Positions 1-13,100 of a stretch of DNA of 64,000 nucleotides are shown here, piece by piece. Numbering within the stretch: the stretch's first letter is position 1; each line of letters opens with the position of its first letter. Made by a program: the position numbers and the translations under genes. The DNA is from Kryptolebias marmoratus (taxonomy: Eukaryota > Chordata > Actinopteri > Cyprinodontiformes > Rivulidae): NCBI RefSeq assembly GCF_001649575.2, contig NC_051443.1, positions 17,180,360 through 17,244,359 of the forward strand, given 5' to 3'. Below the pieces are notes generated by a model, which worked only from the letters and a program-made list of their open reading frames with translations, was not told where the DNA came from and did no database searches.

Positions 1-54
1 AGATTAAGTCTTTCTAAAATGTTCCTAAATGAGTCCTTAGAGTTTCATATCACC

Positions 55-59
<5 letters not shown>

Positions 60-94
<35 letters not shown>
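60..94. repeat. (TA)n microsatellite
   Basis: An uninterrupted TA dinucleotide tract of about 17 copies. It lies in the stretch before fam222a, where I see no gene. Confidence 0.95.
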
Positions 95-97
<3 letters not shown>

Positions 98-660
98 AGG
101 AGGAAGCTGAGGACAGTATTCGCAGCCTTACAATTGTCATTTTTCACATGGTAGCCACGCCATAATTCATAATTTATACCTGAACTGTACCAAACTAGGA
201 ACCATTGTTCTCAAATATGTATATGGTAGCAAAAGACTCAACATCAATATGGTCTCATTAGGTAGATTCACTTTTTACTATCATTGTGCTGGTTGTTCTT
301 CTGAATAAAATATAATTGCTAAATTGATATTCTTCTTCAAAGATATGTATTCTATCAGCTTTCAGACTTTTAGCTCCATATTCACGTCCAAATATGGTCC
401 CTTCTGGTTCAAAAAAGGACAAAGGTGGCTAGAAATAAATGCTAAACTCGAGGCCCCAAACCAGCAGTTTGTGGCCTCAGATTGACGTATGATGTCATCA
501 TCAACCTGTATTTCATATATGTGGAGAAGTTAAACATCATGCCATGCAGGTTATTTCTCTGTCACTGGAGTCACTTTCTGTGGACCATTTTAAAAAAAAA
601 AAAAAAAAAAAGGAAGTTAAAGAAATTTAGTGTTTGCTGTTTTTCAGACTCTATATCCAC

Positions 661-664
<4 letters not shown>

Positions 665-750
<86 letters not shown>
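665..750. repeat. Compound (TA)n-(GA)n microsatellite
   Basis: About 32 TA copies run directly into about 11 GA copies. The open frame reading through it is a by-product of the dinucleotide repeat (alternating Ile/Tyr then Arg/Glu) and is not a gene. Positions 95-1130 around it are otherwise unremarkable AT-rich sequence. Confidence 0.95.
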
Positions 751-751
<1 letters not shown>

Positions 752-1169
752 CTGAAACTGTGCTCCAAACTGAGAAAACAATGGTGACTGGATAGTGGAT
801 AAATTACAAACATTTAGGTCTCAAGAGGACAAATCCCCCTGGAAGTTTGAAAATTACCTTCCCTAATTTAAGATAATGCCTTAATTTATCTCTTTAATCT
901 AGAACTAATGCCGTCTCCATTGAGCTCAGGTGTGCATCTTGGTCTAATGAGCTAAAATGTTAATATTATGTTTGTTAGCTTGCTAGCTTTAGATGAACAC
1001 GGTGAGCCCTGAGGTTGGCTGTGAGTTCAGCCTCAGAGAGCTGCTGTCTCCTCTGGTTTTGTTTAATGAGCGTTTTATCTGAAGGCCAAACACTGACTTT
1101 GTAAAAACTTGTCATTTTTCTTCAATTTAGCAGGAACACCCAGGCTGCGCGCAGCCCCAGTGAACTATC

Positions 1170-4100
1170 ATGCTAGCCTGCATCCAGAGACGGCAGAACT
1201 TCTCGTCGCAGCATTTGGGCTTCACGCCCAAAACGCTCGACGTGTCACCGCCGTCGTTACTGCTGCCGGTCCAACAGCTGCAGACATGCGGCCAGAAAGG
1301 TGAGTCTGACGGTACAGCTGGAGACACATTTCACCCCGAAAAACGCTCGATTTGTATCACGAAAACACAGTTTACCTTTAAAGGAGGAAATTATCTTTGA
1401 CTGCACTCACAGAAAATACTGCCAAATTATTTTCTACTCGGCTCTGTAGAAGACAAATCTTCCTGACTGCATGTTCACATTAAATATGAATTGTTTCAAA
1501 GCCAGGTGAATCACTTTGAATTAAAATAAAGTGCCTCTTGATGATAATGCCCGGTAATTGGGTCAGTAATCAATGTTCCACTGCTGAGCAAATGCACGCA
1601 GGTCAAAGTGGACTCTGAAATCACAGCGTTAATCAGCTCTCCCACACAAAGTTACTGATGATCCTCACATTTTTGTGCTTCGTGTCAGTGTTTGACCTTC
1701 ACTGTGACTGATTAGACACCATTTGCTCAAAGGTTGGGTGGGTACCTTTAGGCCTGGAATTTGTGATTAGATTCCTTTTCAGTTAAGTGATTACATTCAT
1801 TATGTCTGCAGATTTAGGTCTCGTCTGATAGCAACTTTTTTATTTTTTATTTTCTAACAAAAGTGTTATTTGTGCAGCAATCTGAGCTGCTTGGTGTACG
1901 TCCTGCTAGAGATCCCACACTTCCAACTCGAACACAGTCACACAAACACTATCCTTCAGGAATTTCTCAAGAAACAAAAGCGCTGACGTCTTGGGTTTTA
2001 ATCTGATTTATATTCAAGAGAATACAGTTATGTAAGCATAATAGCATACAGTATATTTTTGATGTCTGAAGTCATCACAAAGTCAAAAACTCTGGGGAGG
2101 GAAAAAACGCAATTCTGTGACTTTTTTTGACTCCTTGGGCTTAAAAAATACCCTGTTCACTTTGTAATTCAGATTTATAGTTAAAAATTAATCTGACTGG
2201 AGAAAATCCCACCTGCCTCCTCATCTGCTTCTAACTCAAATGTTTTGTTTTGTTTTTGCTATTGCTTCCTGCTTTGCTGTTAACTGCAGAACATCACTGC
2301 ATTTTTTTATATCCAGGCTTGAAAAGTGTCATATTATCTAAATATTCATCGGCGATGAGCTACGATTTGATTGTAGCTGAGAGTCATTCCCAACACGTAC
2401 CGAGAGCGATGCGTTCAAGGAATGCTGCGCCTTTTATTTTGATGCATTTAGGGCTCTGTTTAGACCTCTGCCAGTTCAGTTAGTGCACTGTTCAAGGTGA
2501 AAGGGATTACGAGAGATCATACGAGACGTCTTTCTTTTTCTGTTTGAGAAACGGCAAAAACATGCACATTTTTACCACTAATAGTGCACGTGCACATTTT
2601 CTTATGGGCAAGACAAAAATGTCAATTTGACTATCAGTGTTATCTCAACTTGTAAAAATAATAAAACAAAAAAGTGCACCTCTGTCAGTGTGGTCAGGGT
2701 CGTGTTATCAGTGAAGGCTCGGTTTGTTTGCATGAGCCTTGCTACAGGATATCTTGACATGTCTGGCTATAAAAAGTTTGAAGCATTCAATAAAAATGAA
2801 CTGGTAAATGTATCATGTTGAAGTACAGAGATCAAGTTATTTGTTCCACTCCGCAGCTGGCATAAGTAAGCTTGAATTGTACTGAATTGAAATAAAACAA
2901 AAGGTAGATTTTGATTTTAAGACCCCGTAATTATCGGATTTCTGCCCAGGTGTTTTCACTTATTACGGCTAATTGGACTTCCTCTCACACTGACATTCAT
3001 TGGAACCACGCTAAGAGTTTGCTAAGGTCATAAAACCTTTTTTATTTTGTAGTTGCCCATAAAAGCTGTCGGGGCTGTAACAGGCACAACAAGACTAACA
3101 GGAACGGCTGAGGTCGCTGTCAAAATAAGCGCGTAATCATAATCATTTCGGGCGTAAACAGCCCAAAATGATTCAAAACCCTGTTGGCTTGACAGACGGT
3201 GCAGTTAATTATGCCTCCCTGATTTAGTTGTAGCTAATCCATGCGCATCCGAGTCTACCAAAAAAAAAAAAAAAAAGAGAATTTGAATGCTCCATCTACT
3301 TGTCTCTCATTTCCCGAGGCAAAATACCTCGTTGTTATTAAATATTAATTTGGAGTCAGTGGAGCACTTGTCTGCTAATTGTTGTTACAGAAGGGCCCGG
3401 TTTGCCTCGGGCCAAACCAGGGAAGCATTTCTCATCCTGTTTACCTGCAGGGCCTCGACCCCCCCCCCTCCCGCAGCCCTGCTTAATGCACCCCCCACCC
3501 CCCCAGCTGTAGTCTGACATTTCGAGCTCAGCCATGGGGAATAGACTCCTGATGGGAGCTCAGTCTGTGTGGTCCGGCCTTTTTCATTAAATGAGTCGTT
3601 GTTGGATCAAGTTAAATAGGGACAGTCTTCAGCGGCTGCTGGGCCTTTGAAAGCCATTTTTAGCCATCAATAAACTGAAGGCACTGAACACGAGAGCGCT
3701 CTCTCTCAGCTCCACGAGCCCCGGTGGAAGATTTCTGCGGAAGCCGTATGAAGATGAGACCAAACGAGAGTTTTGCTTTCCCCTGCTGTCTCAGCACGAC
3801 TACAGGGGCTGCATTTTTTTTGTTGTTGTTGTTTTTTTCTGTTTTTTTCCCACGCTGCTGGCCTGCGCTTCGAGCTGGCTTTCGAGAGGGGAAACTTTGC
3901 CCAAAAAACGCTGCGCTCAGCAGCACAGGAACAAACGAGGAACGACAACTGGTGCGAAGAAGCGCTCGCCAGAGCCTCCTCGAGCACACATAGCTAAGTG
4001 TTCGACCCTGAGGTCACGCTGTTCTGTGGGCGCCGCTCATCCAGAGGCTACTGACACAGAGAGGGAGGCATGTGAAAACCGGGGTGAATAAGTGTCTGTG

Positions 4101-7100
4101 TTTGTCGTTTTGTGTGTTTATCAAGGAAGGTCATAAATAGAGAGGCTAGTGTGAGGGAAAACATAAGAGCACATGCTCCGGCGCTGCCATGTCCTGTGTG
4201 TCCCCCCCCCCGCAGCGTCGAAGACAGAGAATTAGGAGTCAGATTTGATGCATTGTTTATCACGGTGGACGCCTCAGACCATAATAAGTCCCAACCTCCG
4301 TTGCTGTGAACAAGCAAATTAAAAGAAAATGGTAAAAAGATTGTGTGGGTGTTGTTTTTTTGGGTGCTAAATTGAAGCAAACTGCAGAGTTACCCACATT
4401 CAGTCATTTGCACATAGATTTTATTCTTTATTTCTTTAGTTATTGTGTATTAGAAGAGCAAATTGACCAGGACAGTTTCTCAGTACTGTCAGAGTAGCTC
4501 CCAGAATTGGTAATTTCACATCCTGCAATATTTAAACCAACTTTTTAACTCTAATTGTGCTGTAGATTTGCTTGTTTGAGTTCTTTCAGTTTGTTCTTGT
4601 GTCCATAACGAAATCACTGAGCCTCTAATCTGTGATGATTGAATGTTTGACATTCATTGTTTAAAGCTGACTGAAATAATCAGAGTTTACATACATAATA
4701 ATGCAAATGACGGAAAAGAAAGAGCGGAGTTTATTTTCGCTCTGCGTTCGCCGTTCAGCGGGAGAACTTGGCAGCCGGCCGTGTACTTGTTTACCCTGGC
4801 TAAGTGACATATAGTCTATCGCGGAGGCTCGTTTCAAACGGACCGAGGCAGGACCAATTAATTACGTGGTTTTAATTACTGGGTCAACCACGTGCACGGG
4901 AGACGTCGTCATGGTAACGAAGAAATGGGTTTCAGATGCGGCGTGCGCGCGCCGCCGAGCTCCGTCCCCTGTTATTAAGGGAGGCCAGAGCATTTTAAAT
5001 ATCGGGATTATTGGTGTAGTAAACAAGTATTTATGCCTGCTGAGAAGCGCTGTTCTGTAATTAACTGCCAGTTTTCAGGGCCGTGTTCCTGCTGAGGATT
5101 TGACACCAGTAAACAAGTAATCTCACCCAAGTGTTCAAGATAAGTCATTAGCCTTACATAAAAGACCTGTGGGGATTTCTTTCTCTTTTTCTTTTTTTTT
5201 TTTTTTTTGGTTGTTTTTTCTTTTCGCCTGGCAGTTCTGCCAACGTTTATGGGTTTATTTTCGCTTTATCTCATGTGGGAATCATATCTAGCAGTCATGG
5301 TAATCGTTTCCTTATGTTCCACCTCCACGCCCCCGCACCGCCACCTCCACCACCCGATATGAAATGGTTGGAAGCTGCGGGTTCAGAAACCCGATGAGCT
5401 CGTCCAACTCCTGTTTCAGCCCTGCCTCTGGGGCTTGTTTGGCCCATAAATTAGTGATTAACTCAAACTGCTCTAAAACAATAAGGGCCTCTGCTCTAAT
5501 CTGGGGCGGGGTGGGGTGGATTCGAGCGTGACCACGGGGAAAAGATTAGCCAGTTTAAAGTGGCAGAAAACAGCGAGCGGGACTGTTTGCAGGGCCAGGG
5601 CTTCAAATATACCCCAGCGTAACATGTGTGCTTGTTTGTCTGTCTGTTAGCAAAATATCTCGTGAACCAGTGGACAAATTTTAGTGAAACTATCAGAAAG
5701 AAATCACTGCATGAACACCAAGAAGCAGTTAACCTTTGGAGTCGACCTGATTCAAGCTGGTCACCACAGCTAACTGACCTTAGCAAACACAAAAAGGCTT
5801 ATATCTCAGTCAGTTTTAGAGATATTAAGCTAAAGTTTGGTGTGGTAGTAGCTGAGAGTCATCCCCAACACATACTCAAAGCGTGAACAGTTCAAGCGAG
5901 CGCTTGTGATATTGCATGCATTTTCGTATTGCGTTATTTTCATGATTTGAAGAAAGTCGATCCAAGTTTAAAACTCTGTCATGAACGGCAGCAGTTAATA
6001 TGCATTTCTTTAATGAATTCTGGGCCTTTAATTAAAAGTACTTAATTGCTTCTGTACATTTTTAAATTAACATTTAAAATTTCTTAAACTCAGATAGGCA
6101 CACATTAGGCTATACCTTTACATAACAGTGTTGATTGAGGGTTTATAATTGGCCTCTACAGCACAAAGCCTTTCTATCCATGCATGTCCCCTAAATAGAA
6201 AGGAGGAAATTGGGATTAGCCAGTTGTATCCTCGAAAAGTGTGTCATTCCTGCTTGTTGCCATAACAGCTGATTAGCATTTCCATTGTGCTGAACACCTT
6301 TTTAAACCGAGCACAAACTAAAGGCTGGGATCAATAAATGTATCAGGATTCACGCTGCGTCTCACATCTCCGCCATCCTGCTCATTTTGTTTTTGTTAAA
6401 AATAAAAAGTACAGTCAAGGTTTTCAGCCCTGTGTGGCTGCCTTCAATCAGCCCCGAGGGAAGAGNGGGGGGGGGGGGATGCTAAAAGGTCAAAGAATAT
6501 TTAAGCCCTGCATGACGGCTTTGGCCTGGCCCGCTCGCAGAAAAAAAAAAGAAAAAGAAGCCGCTGTTATTTTCTGTGCTGCTTTCTGCTCGCTGTCAGA
6601 GCGGAGGGAGAGATACGGCGTGCAGGCTGCAGGTTCAGGGTGATTAAGTGCTTAAGGTCAGACTGCTAATTATCTTCCTGCCATTCCTCACCTCACAACA
6701 CACAGCTGCCATTTCCCCCGTTGTCATGCGAACAGCCGCAAATTTGTTTTCATTTCTTATCTTTATTTTACAGCGCAGAGTTTTTGTTGTGTGAATACAG
6801 TGTCCCTCTGAAAGAAACATCGAAGACAAGCCGCCATGCTGTGGCACTATGATCGTTATTATTATATTACAGCAGAGTATCTTGTTTTTAATCTGATTTG
6901 ATAGTGCCGTAGTCTTGTCTTATCGTACGTCTTGTGTCTGAGGTTAGAAAACCCTAAAACTCATTTTAACATCACTCATTTAAGAGCAAAAGGTGATACA
7001 AAACTAATGTTCTGCTTTCTGTAGCTTGTCTTGTTTTGTCGTCCAACTGCAGAGTCGATGCCTGAGGAAACGCTTATCTAATGAGCCTTTAGTCACCAAA

Positions 7101-10100
7101 ACACAGTTGTTCCACTCAAAACTCCCTGTGATAGTGTGAGCTCTGTCTGCTTCATTGGTGAACGTAAAACCAATAAAAAGGAGTTATCTGGATTTTAAAA
7201 GTTTTCTATTAATGCCCCACTCGTACATAAGATAAGATGTTTTTTACTATTCGAGTAAAATTTGGTGTAATGCAATTTTCTTATCTCTGAATAGGATGAG
7301 GTCTGCTCACGTGTTTTATTTCTTTCCCCTCAAGTTAGGTTATATCAGTGGTGTCCAATCCTGGTCCTGGATAGCTACGATCCTGCATGTTTTAGTTGTT
7401 TCCCTGCTCTTCGGCAGGTCTTTAAGTTCTCCAGAAGCCTGTTTATCACTCACTCATTCAATTCAGATGTGTCAAAGCTGAGAAACACCTAAAACATGCA
7501 GGATAGTGGCACTCCGGGACCAGGATTGGACACCACCGGGTTATATCGTAACATTAAAGGCAGCTTTTTATAAAGAGGGGTTCTGTGGAGAGGTTATAAA
7601 CAGGTAACATCTTACCTGTCATAGATAGCTCTTTGGAGAAATATAGTTTAATTCTGACTGGATTGACAAGCTAGTGGCTACTCTGAGTGAGGCCAAAACC
7701 AAAGCAGAATGCCGCCATCTTAAAACAATTTCTGTCTGGAATATTTCATAGCGGTACGTAGCTGTTTTAGAAATAATTATCTCACCTGCCAGTTCATATT
7801 ACACTAAGGATGTCCTGAGATGATCTGAAGTATCTGATTGGGGTTCTGATCGAGGCCTTTTTCGCTGAGAGGTAGCAGCTGACCGCACTCAGCTCCCAGG
7901 CTCTGTTGTTGGCCTTCTGTCTGTGGTTTCATGGAAGCCACACGCTAACGTGTCTGTGATGTAACGAGCCAACATGTCTGTGGTGTGGAAGTGTTTAAAA
8001 CGCTAAATGAGAGCACCTCTGCAGCTACTTGCGACGCCAGCAGTCCGGGTATCTCACCCATTTTTCTCGTTTCTGCTTGTTAATAATCGTTGGATTCTAA
8101 TGTTGATCACAGTGTAAAGGTTTATAAACTGCATCAGCATGAACTGCCATGAATTTTTTGAAATTGGAGTTGTTTTAAGATGGCAGCGCTCCACTTTTGT
8201 TTCTACTACCTATAACTGCATGTTCATAACCTTTCCACTGAACCCTACAACAAAAGATCTGGACTATTACTTCGATCACCACATATTGTTGTAAGTTTCT
8301 ATCCTGCACCTGAAGCTTATTTATTTTATTTTAATAATCTCCTGCCCTGCGGTTTTTCTGCATGGTTTGTTCTTACATTGTGCACTCGTTTTTTTGTTTT
8401 GTTTTAAAATGGTGACAATCTATTAAAGTCCGGAGACTATATTTGGAGCTTTGTTTTATTTAAGGCCTTATGTCGAGCGTTGGGATAAGATTGGAGCCAT
8501 TTTGTCGACTTCGGAGTAAAACTTGATCTATCGCCACGCCACGTTGTAATTAATGAGCGCTGAACTTGGCTGTGCTTAAGGGAGAAGGAAAAAAAAAGTG
8601 GTTTTATTGCAGTTCCTGCATATTTTCGGGAAAGCATGTAAGCATCCTCTGTCTGTCACACTGTGGCGCTGCAGTTTGTCATTTACTGTTACTGATTGCC
8701 ACAAAATTTGACAAGATTGATACTTTTTTTTTTTCCCCTGGCTTTAACTGAAAGCAATTGAATGCTGATCTCATATGAGACTTCACATTAACCAGCAGTT
8801 AGCTTTCTGTCAGTATACCCTGAACTAATCCCCCCCCCCCTTTTTTATTTTTATTTTTTTTTGGTGTATGTCACCCAGTGGTGGTGCTCAAATGATAAAT
8901 GTGAATCCAGAGTGCCTATTTGCTAATGAGGTTTCCATGGTGCCACATTAAGGCAGCCGCAGTGGGAAGTGCAGCTGTGTTGTGTCTCCATAGCTCTGAT
9001 GGGGGCTGTAATCTGTGGACTAACAATATCAGACGTCCCGTGAAGACGTGTTAGCATTTAAAGTGTTTGAAGTGCGGCGCAGCAGCACGCCCCGGCGTGC
9101 CACGAGGGGGGGCTCAGCAGTTACGTTTTATTTAAAAAAAAGAAACAGCCAAATTGCAGCGTTCTGATTTGTTTTGCTCAATCATTTATCACTGGTAAGT
9201 GTGCAACATTACCCGACATGGAAAAACTGGATCGCTCCTGGTGTGCGATGATGCAAAGAGTTATTAAATTTTTTAATATGTCATTGCTTATGGCCATCTA
9301 AGCTCCTTTAGGTGGTTATGATCCTCTTTCTGTTCTTTTATGGTCATGAATTATGCATTTTTATCCAAAAGCCAGAAGTTATTATTACAGCTGGCATTTC
9401 TTTTTTTTTTTTTTTTTCCTTTTTCTTCACATGAAGGATTATGGGAAAATGGAGCTCACATCTTGATGCTGTGTACAGTACAAACAGCTCCTCAACATCC
9501 CAGATGTCATTGTTTTCTATAGCAGCCCCGCACCGGAACATAATAAGCCGTGTTTTTTGCTTTTGTTGTATTTCTCTGCAGAGTTCATTCGTGCTCCTGG
9601 CACCATGGCGCTTGTTCCTTCTGCTCCGCTGGGAGATTGTTGGATGGATTGAACACTCTGCTTTCTACCTCCTTCCTCCATTTTAAACACCCAATTTATT
9701 TCTTTCATGAGGTGGATCTTGTAGATTGAGTCATTTTCACAGTCGGGAGGCTCACTGTAGGCCTGAAATGAAATGAACTCCCAAATCAATTTCAAATGGG
9801 AACAATGAGCAAGCTCTACCCCGCATAGCTGGAATTGGTTTTGTTATTGAAAATGAAATGAAGTGTTTTTTTGTCTTTTTTTTATTTTTTTGCCCTTATT
9901 GCAGATTACAGCCTTGTTTTTTTGCATGCTGAGATTTCCTCTGAGTCGCGGTGCGAGCTGGGTTAATTTTAGTGGCTTTTCATTTTTGTTAGGAATTCCT
10001 TAAAATGTCATTTTGAAAGGTGGCAGTCATTTCCAGCAGGTGAATTATTATTTTCTAAATGAGGCACACTTTATTTTTTATTTTTTTGCCTTTGCTGTTT

Positions 10101-13100
10101 AAAAAAAAAAGGGGGAACAAACAAAACAGCCTAAATAATAGTGTTTAAAGCCAATTTTTGCTTTTCGACACACATTTCAATCAACAGTGCTCGTGATGAT
10201 TGCCTTTTTAAAAAAACAAACAACTCTTACATTCCCAGCTTTTAAAGATTTAGCCCTAATTTATAAAGCTGTTAAGTAGCACAAAGTGGCATTTAGTAAT
10301 AGCTGGTATTACCTAAATGATTAGAAATGTCAACATTTAGACAAACTAGGGAGAAATTGATGAAAACCGTAATTAAAACTAGTCATTTTAAAGTATTTAA
10401 AAGCTTATAATGTGCTTTTATGGCTCTTCAAATAAATAAATATATATTTTCTAACATCTAAAAGTTCTGCAAAGTTACAGAACCTACAGATCATAACAAA
10501 GAATCTGTTTCTTCCTAATAGTGAAGACTAGTTTCTATTAGAGGTCCACCTATCAGGTTTTTTTGCAATTTTCTTGCCCAGCAATTAATTTGGTAGACAT
10601 TCAAATATGAACTTTCGTCTCACTTTACCATTTGTGTTCAAAGTAAAAGGAGTTGACCAAAGTGCTGGAGTATGCAAAGACAATAAAAGAATACGAGTAA
10701 AATACAATTGGACGTAAAACAGAGCGGGCCAAAAATGGGAGAAAAAAAAAGAAATGTCCCAACTCAATTTGGTTTTAATGCAGTGGGATAAAACACGAGT
10801 CTTTAAGCGGGCTTTAAAAGTGTCGAGTGTTGGTGATGACCTAATGTGAAGAGGCAGTTCCACAGTCAAAGCGGAGCCCTCTTTAGAAGGGCTACAAAAG
10901 TTAAAATTATGAGGAAAATGAAATTGGTTTGTAATCGTCAGAGCATGAAAATCTGTTTAACATTCCCAAACTGAAATCATTAACCTGTAATAGATGACTG
11001 AGTACAAGAACTGTGCCAAGATCAAGAGGTTGTTTGATCTGGTTTTGATTAATAAATGCTAAAAAATGTGGACGAAACTGGAATTTATTTTTCTACGTCG
11101 GTCTCCTGCAGTTTCAGGGAACTCTTTGCAAAGCATGAACTCAAACACGTGAAAGGTCATCAATAGTTACACCAAATGATGCAGTTTGAAAGGAGTTTGC
11201 CCCCAGTAGTTTTCAGATACGTTGAATGCAATTTCAAAATGAGGGTCCACACTCAGCGTAAACAAAACCTTTGGCTGAATCCGCCGAAAACCAGGTCAAA
11301 GTCTGAGTCACATGACTGACTTTAGACAGGTTGTGTAGGTAAACAAACAAATATGGCCGCCGAGTTTAAAGTTTGATGTTTTCAATCACGTCGGATGCAG
11401 TAGTTGGCATCTTTTGCTTAGAATTTTTTTTATTTAAAGACACATTTTTCATCGCTATGAGAGAAAAACACAGCACTGATTTTGATTCCTAATTAATTAT
11501 TTTTTATTTTTTTTGTTATTCAGTCTTCCTGATTTTGCCTTTAAGGACAGATTGTCTCACTGAGACAATAAATCTCCTCTTTTTTTCCTTTTTTCCCTGC
11601 TTCCCATTTCATTTTGAAGTAAACTAAGCCTGAATTTATCTCTTAAACTTCAAATCAAATAGTGCCAAAGGCATTTTCCTCCTTAAAGGTATTTAACTCT
11701 GATTGATGTCTACTATTATCCCCTACTGCGGATGTGGGAATGCATGGGAAAAGCAACAGAACAGGACTTCTGTGGACTTCTGCTGAGTCTGTTCTAATCA
11801 CCTTCTCTGTCTGTTTTCTTCCCAGGAGAGTCGAGCTCCGTAATTTCTCGGTATCCGTCTCCTGCAGAGCTGGATGCGTTCGCCCAGAAAACCGCCAACA
11901 GCCCGTTGTCCATCAAAATCTTTCCGTCCGACATACGGGTGCCACAACACAAACAGCTTAACAGAACCGTGAACGGCTTGGACACCATGGGCCAACGCTA
12001 CAGCCCCTACTCACACCCACACTCGGGAGGCTACCAGGGCTTGCTGGCCATCGTCAAAGCCTCGGTGGTGGTGAAAAGTGTGGTGAAAAGCTCTGAAGGC
12101 AGGAGGACTAAACACGCAAACTCCCAGACCTCTGTGGCACCGTATAATAATCCTTTGAACAATGGCTACAAGGTCCGACATGGGCACGAGGCCTATCGCA
12201 TAAGCTCCTGCAAGCCCCCAGACGCACCCCTTGAAACACTTTGTTCTACCGCAGGAATGGCCTCCAGAGATCAGAGCCTGGCTCCCCCGAACGAGCTGGC
12301 AGAGGTTCAAAGCCTGATGAGGCAGATGAGCAGAGTTCCCCACAGCCAGGCCCTGCAGCCGGGGGGAGCGGCTCGAGCCAACCCCTCGCTGCAGGCTGTG
12401 GCCGCAGTGGCGCATACAGACTCCGACTTCGTGTTTGGAGTGCCGCCCCCGAGCAGCTTGGCATTTGCGGGCGCAGTGCTGCCTTCACAGGACGCAGACA
12501 CGGCCAAAGCGGGATACTTGGAGAGAGGAGACTACACGGTGTGGCAGCACAAAGCTCAAACGCATCATCAGCAGCAGCAGCAGCCGTATCAGCAGGAAGC
12601 AGTGAGGATGTACGGTGTGGGTAACAGCACTCAGGGCTGCAGAGCAGCAGAGGCCGGTGTGGGCCAGTCTCCTGAAAGCGGCCTCCCTCTGCCCTGCTCG
12701 TCACAGCTGTCGTACAGGCAGCACTCCGGCAGCCTGGGAGCCGGACCAGACCGGGAGCGGCCGGCGGGACAGCTCTTCGCTCCTCTCTGGGACGACCCCA
12801 GCAGCGACTGTTACACCTCTCAGGTGCTGGGGCCGTGCGCGGCCGGGCCCGGAGACGTGAGGTTCTCCCACCCGCACCTCCACCCGAGCCAGCCACAGCT
12901 CCGCCCTCCTCTTCCCCTCCACCCTCCGCTCCCTCCTCACCCTCATGCCCAGGCGTACACCACAGACCAAAACCTGTGCTGCGGGCTGCCGAGCTTCGGC
13001 CTGTGCCACGCTGCCGTCCTCAGCAGCAGCCTGCAGTCTCTGGAGTGCCTCATCAGTGAGATCCACCCGCCCTGCATCAAAGAGCGCATGCTGGGCCGCA

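Larger units (their letters stand above)
1300..11825 (+). other. Large fam222a intron (10.5 kb)
   Basis: The intron is bounded by GTGAGT at 1300 and CAG at 11823-11825. It holds no credible coding exon. It contains a fragment of a dispersed repeat (about 2350-2410), a CpG-richer segment with transcription-factor-like motifs (about 4690-5070), a second copy of the dispersed repeat (about 5630-5890), an ambiguous base in a G-run (6466), a hAT MITE (7346-7538), a foldback element (about 7560-8270) and a LINE 3' fragment on the minus strand (about 10585-10900). The remainder is AT-rich single-copy-looking sequence with poly-T and poly-A runs. Confidence 0.8.

Noticed and set aside
482..787. 101-codon open frame over the TA/GA microsatellite
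   Set aside because: Most of its product is dinucleotide-encoded Ile-Tyr and Arg-Glu repetition.
12246..12896. 216-codon minus-strand open frame opposite fam222a exon 2
   Set aside because: It is antisense to a GC-rich coding exon whose sense frame matches a known family. The antisense product is Arg/Ala/Pro-rich shadow sequence.
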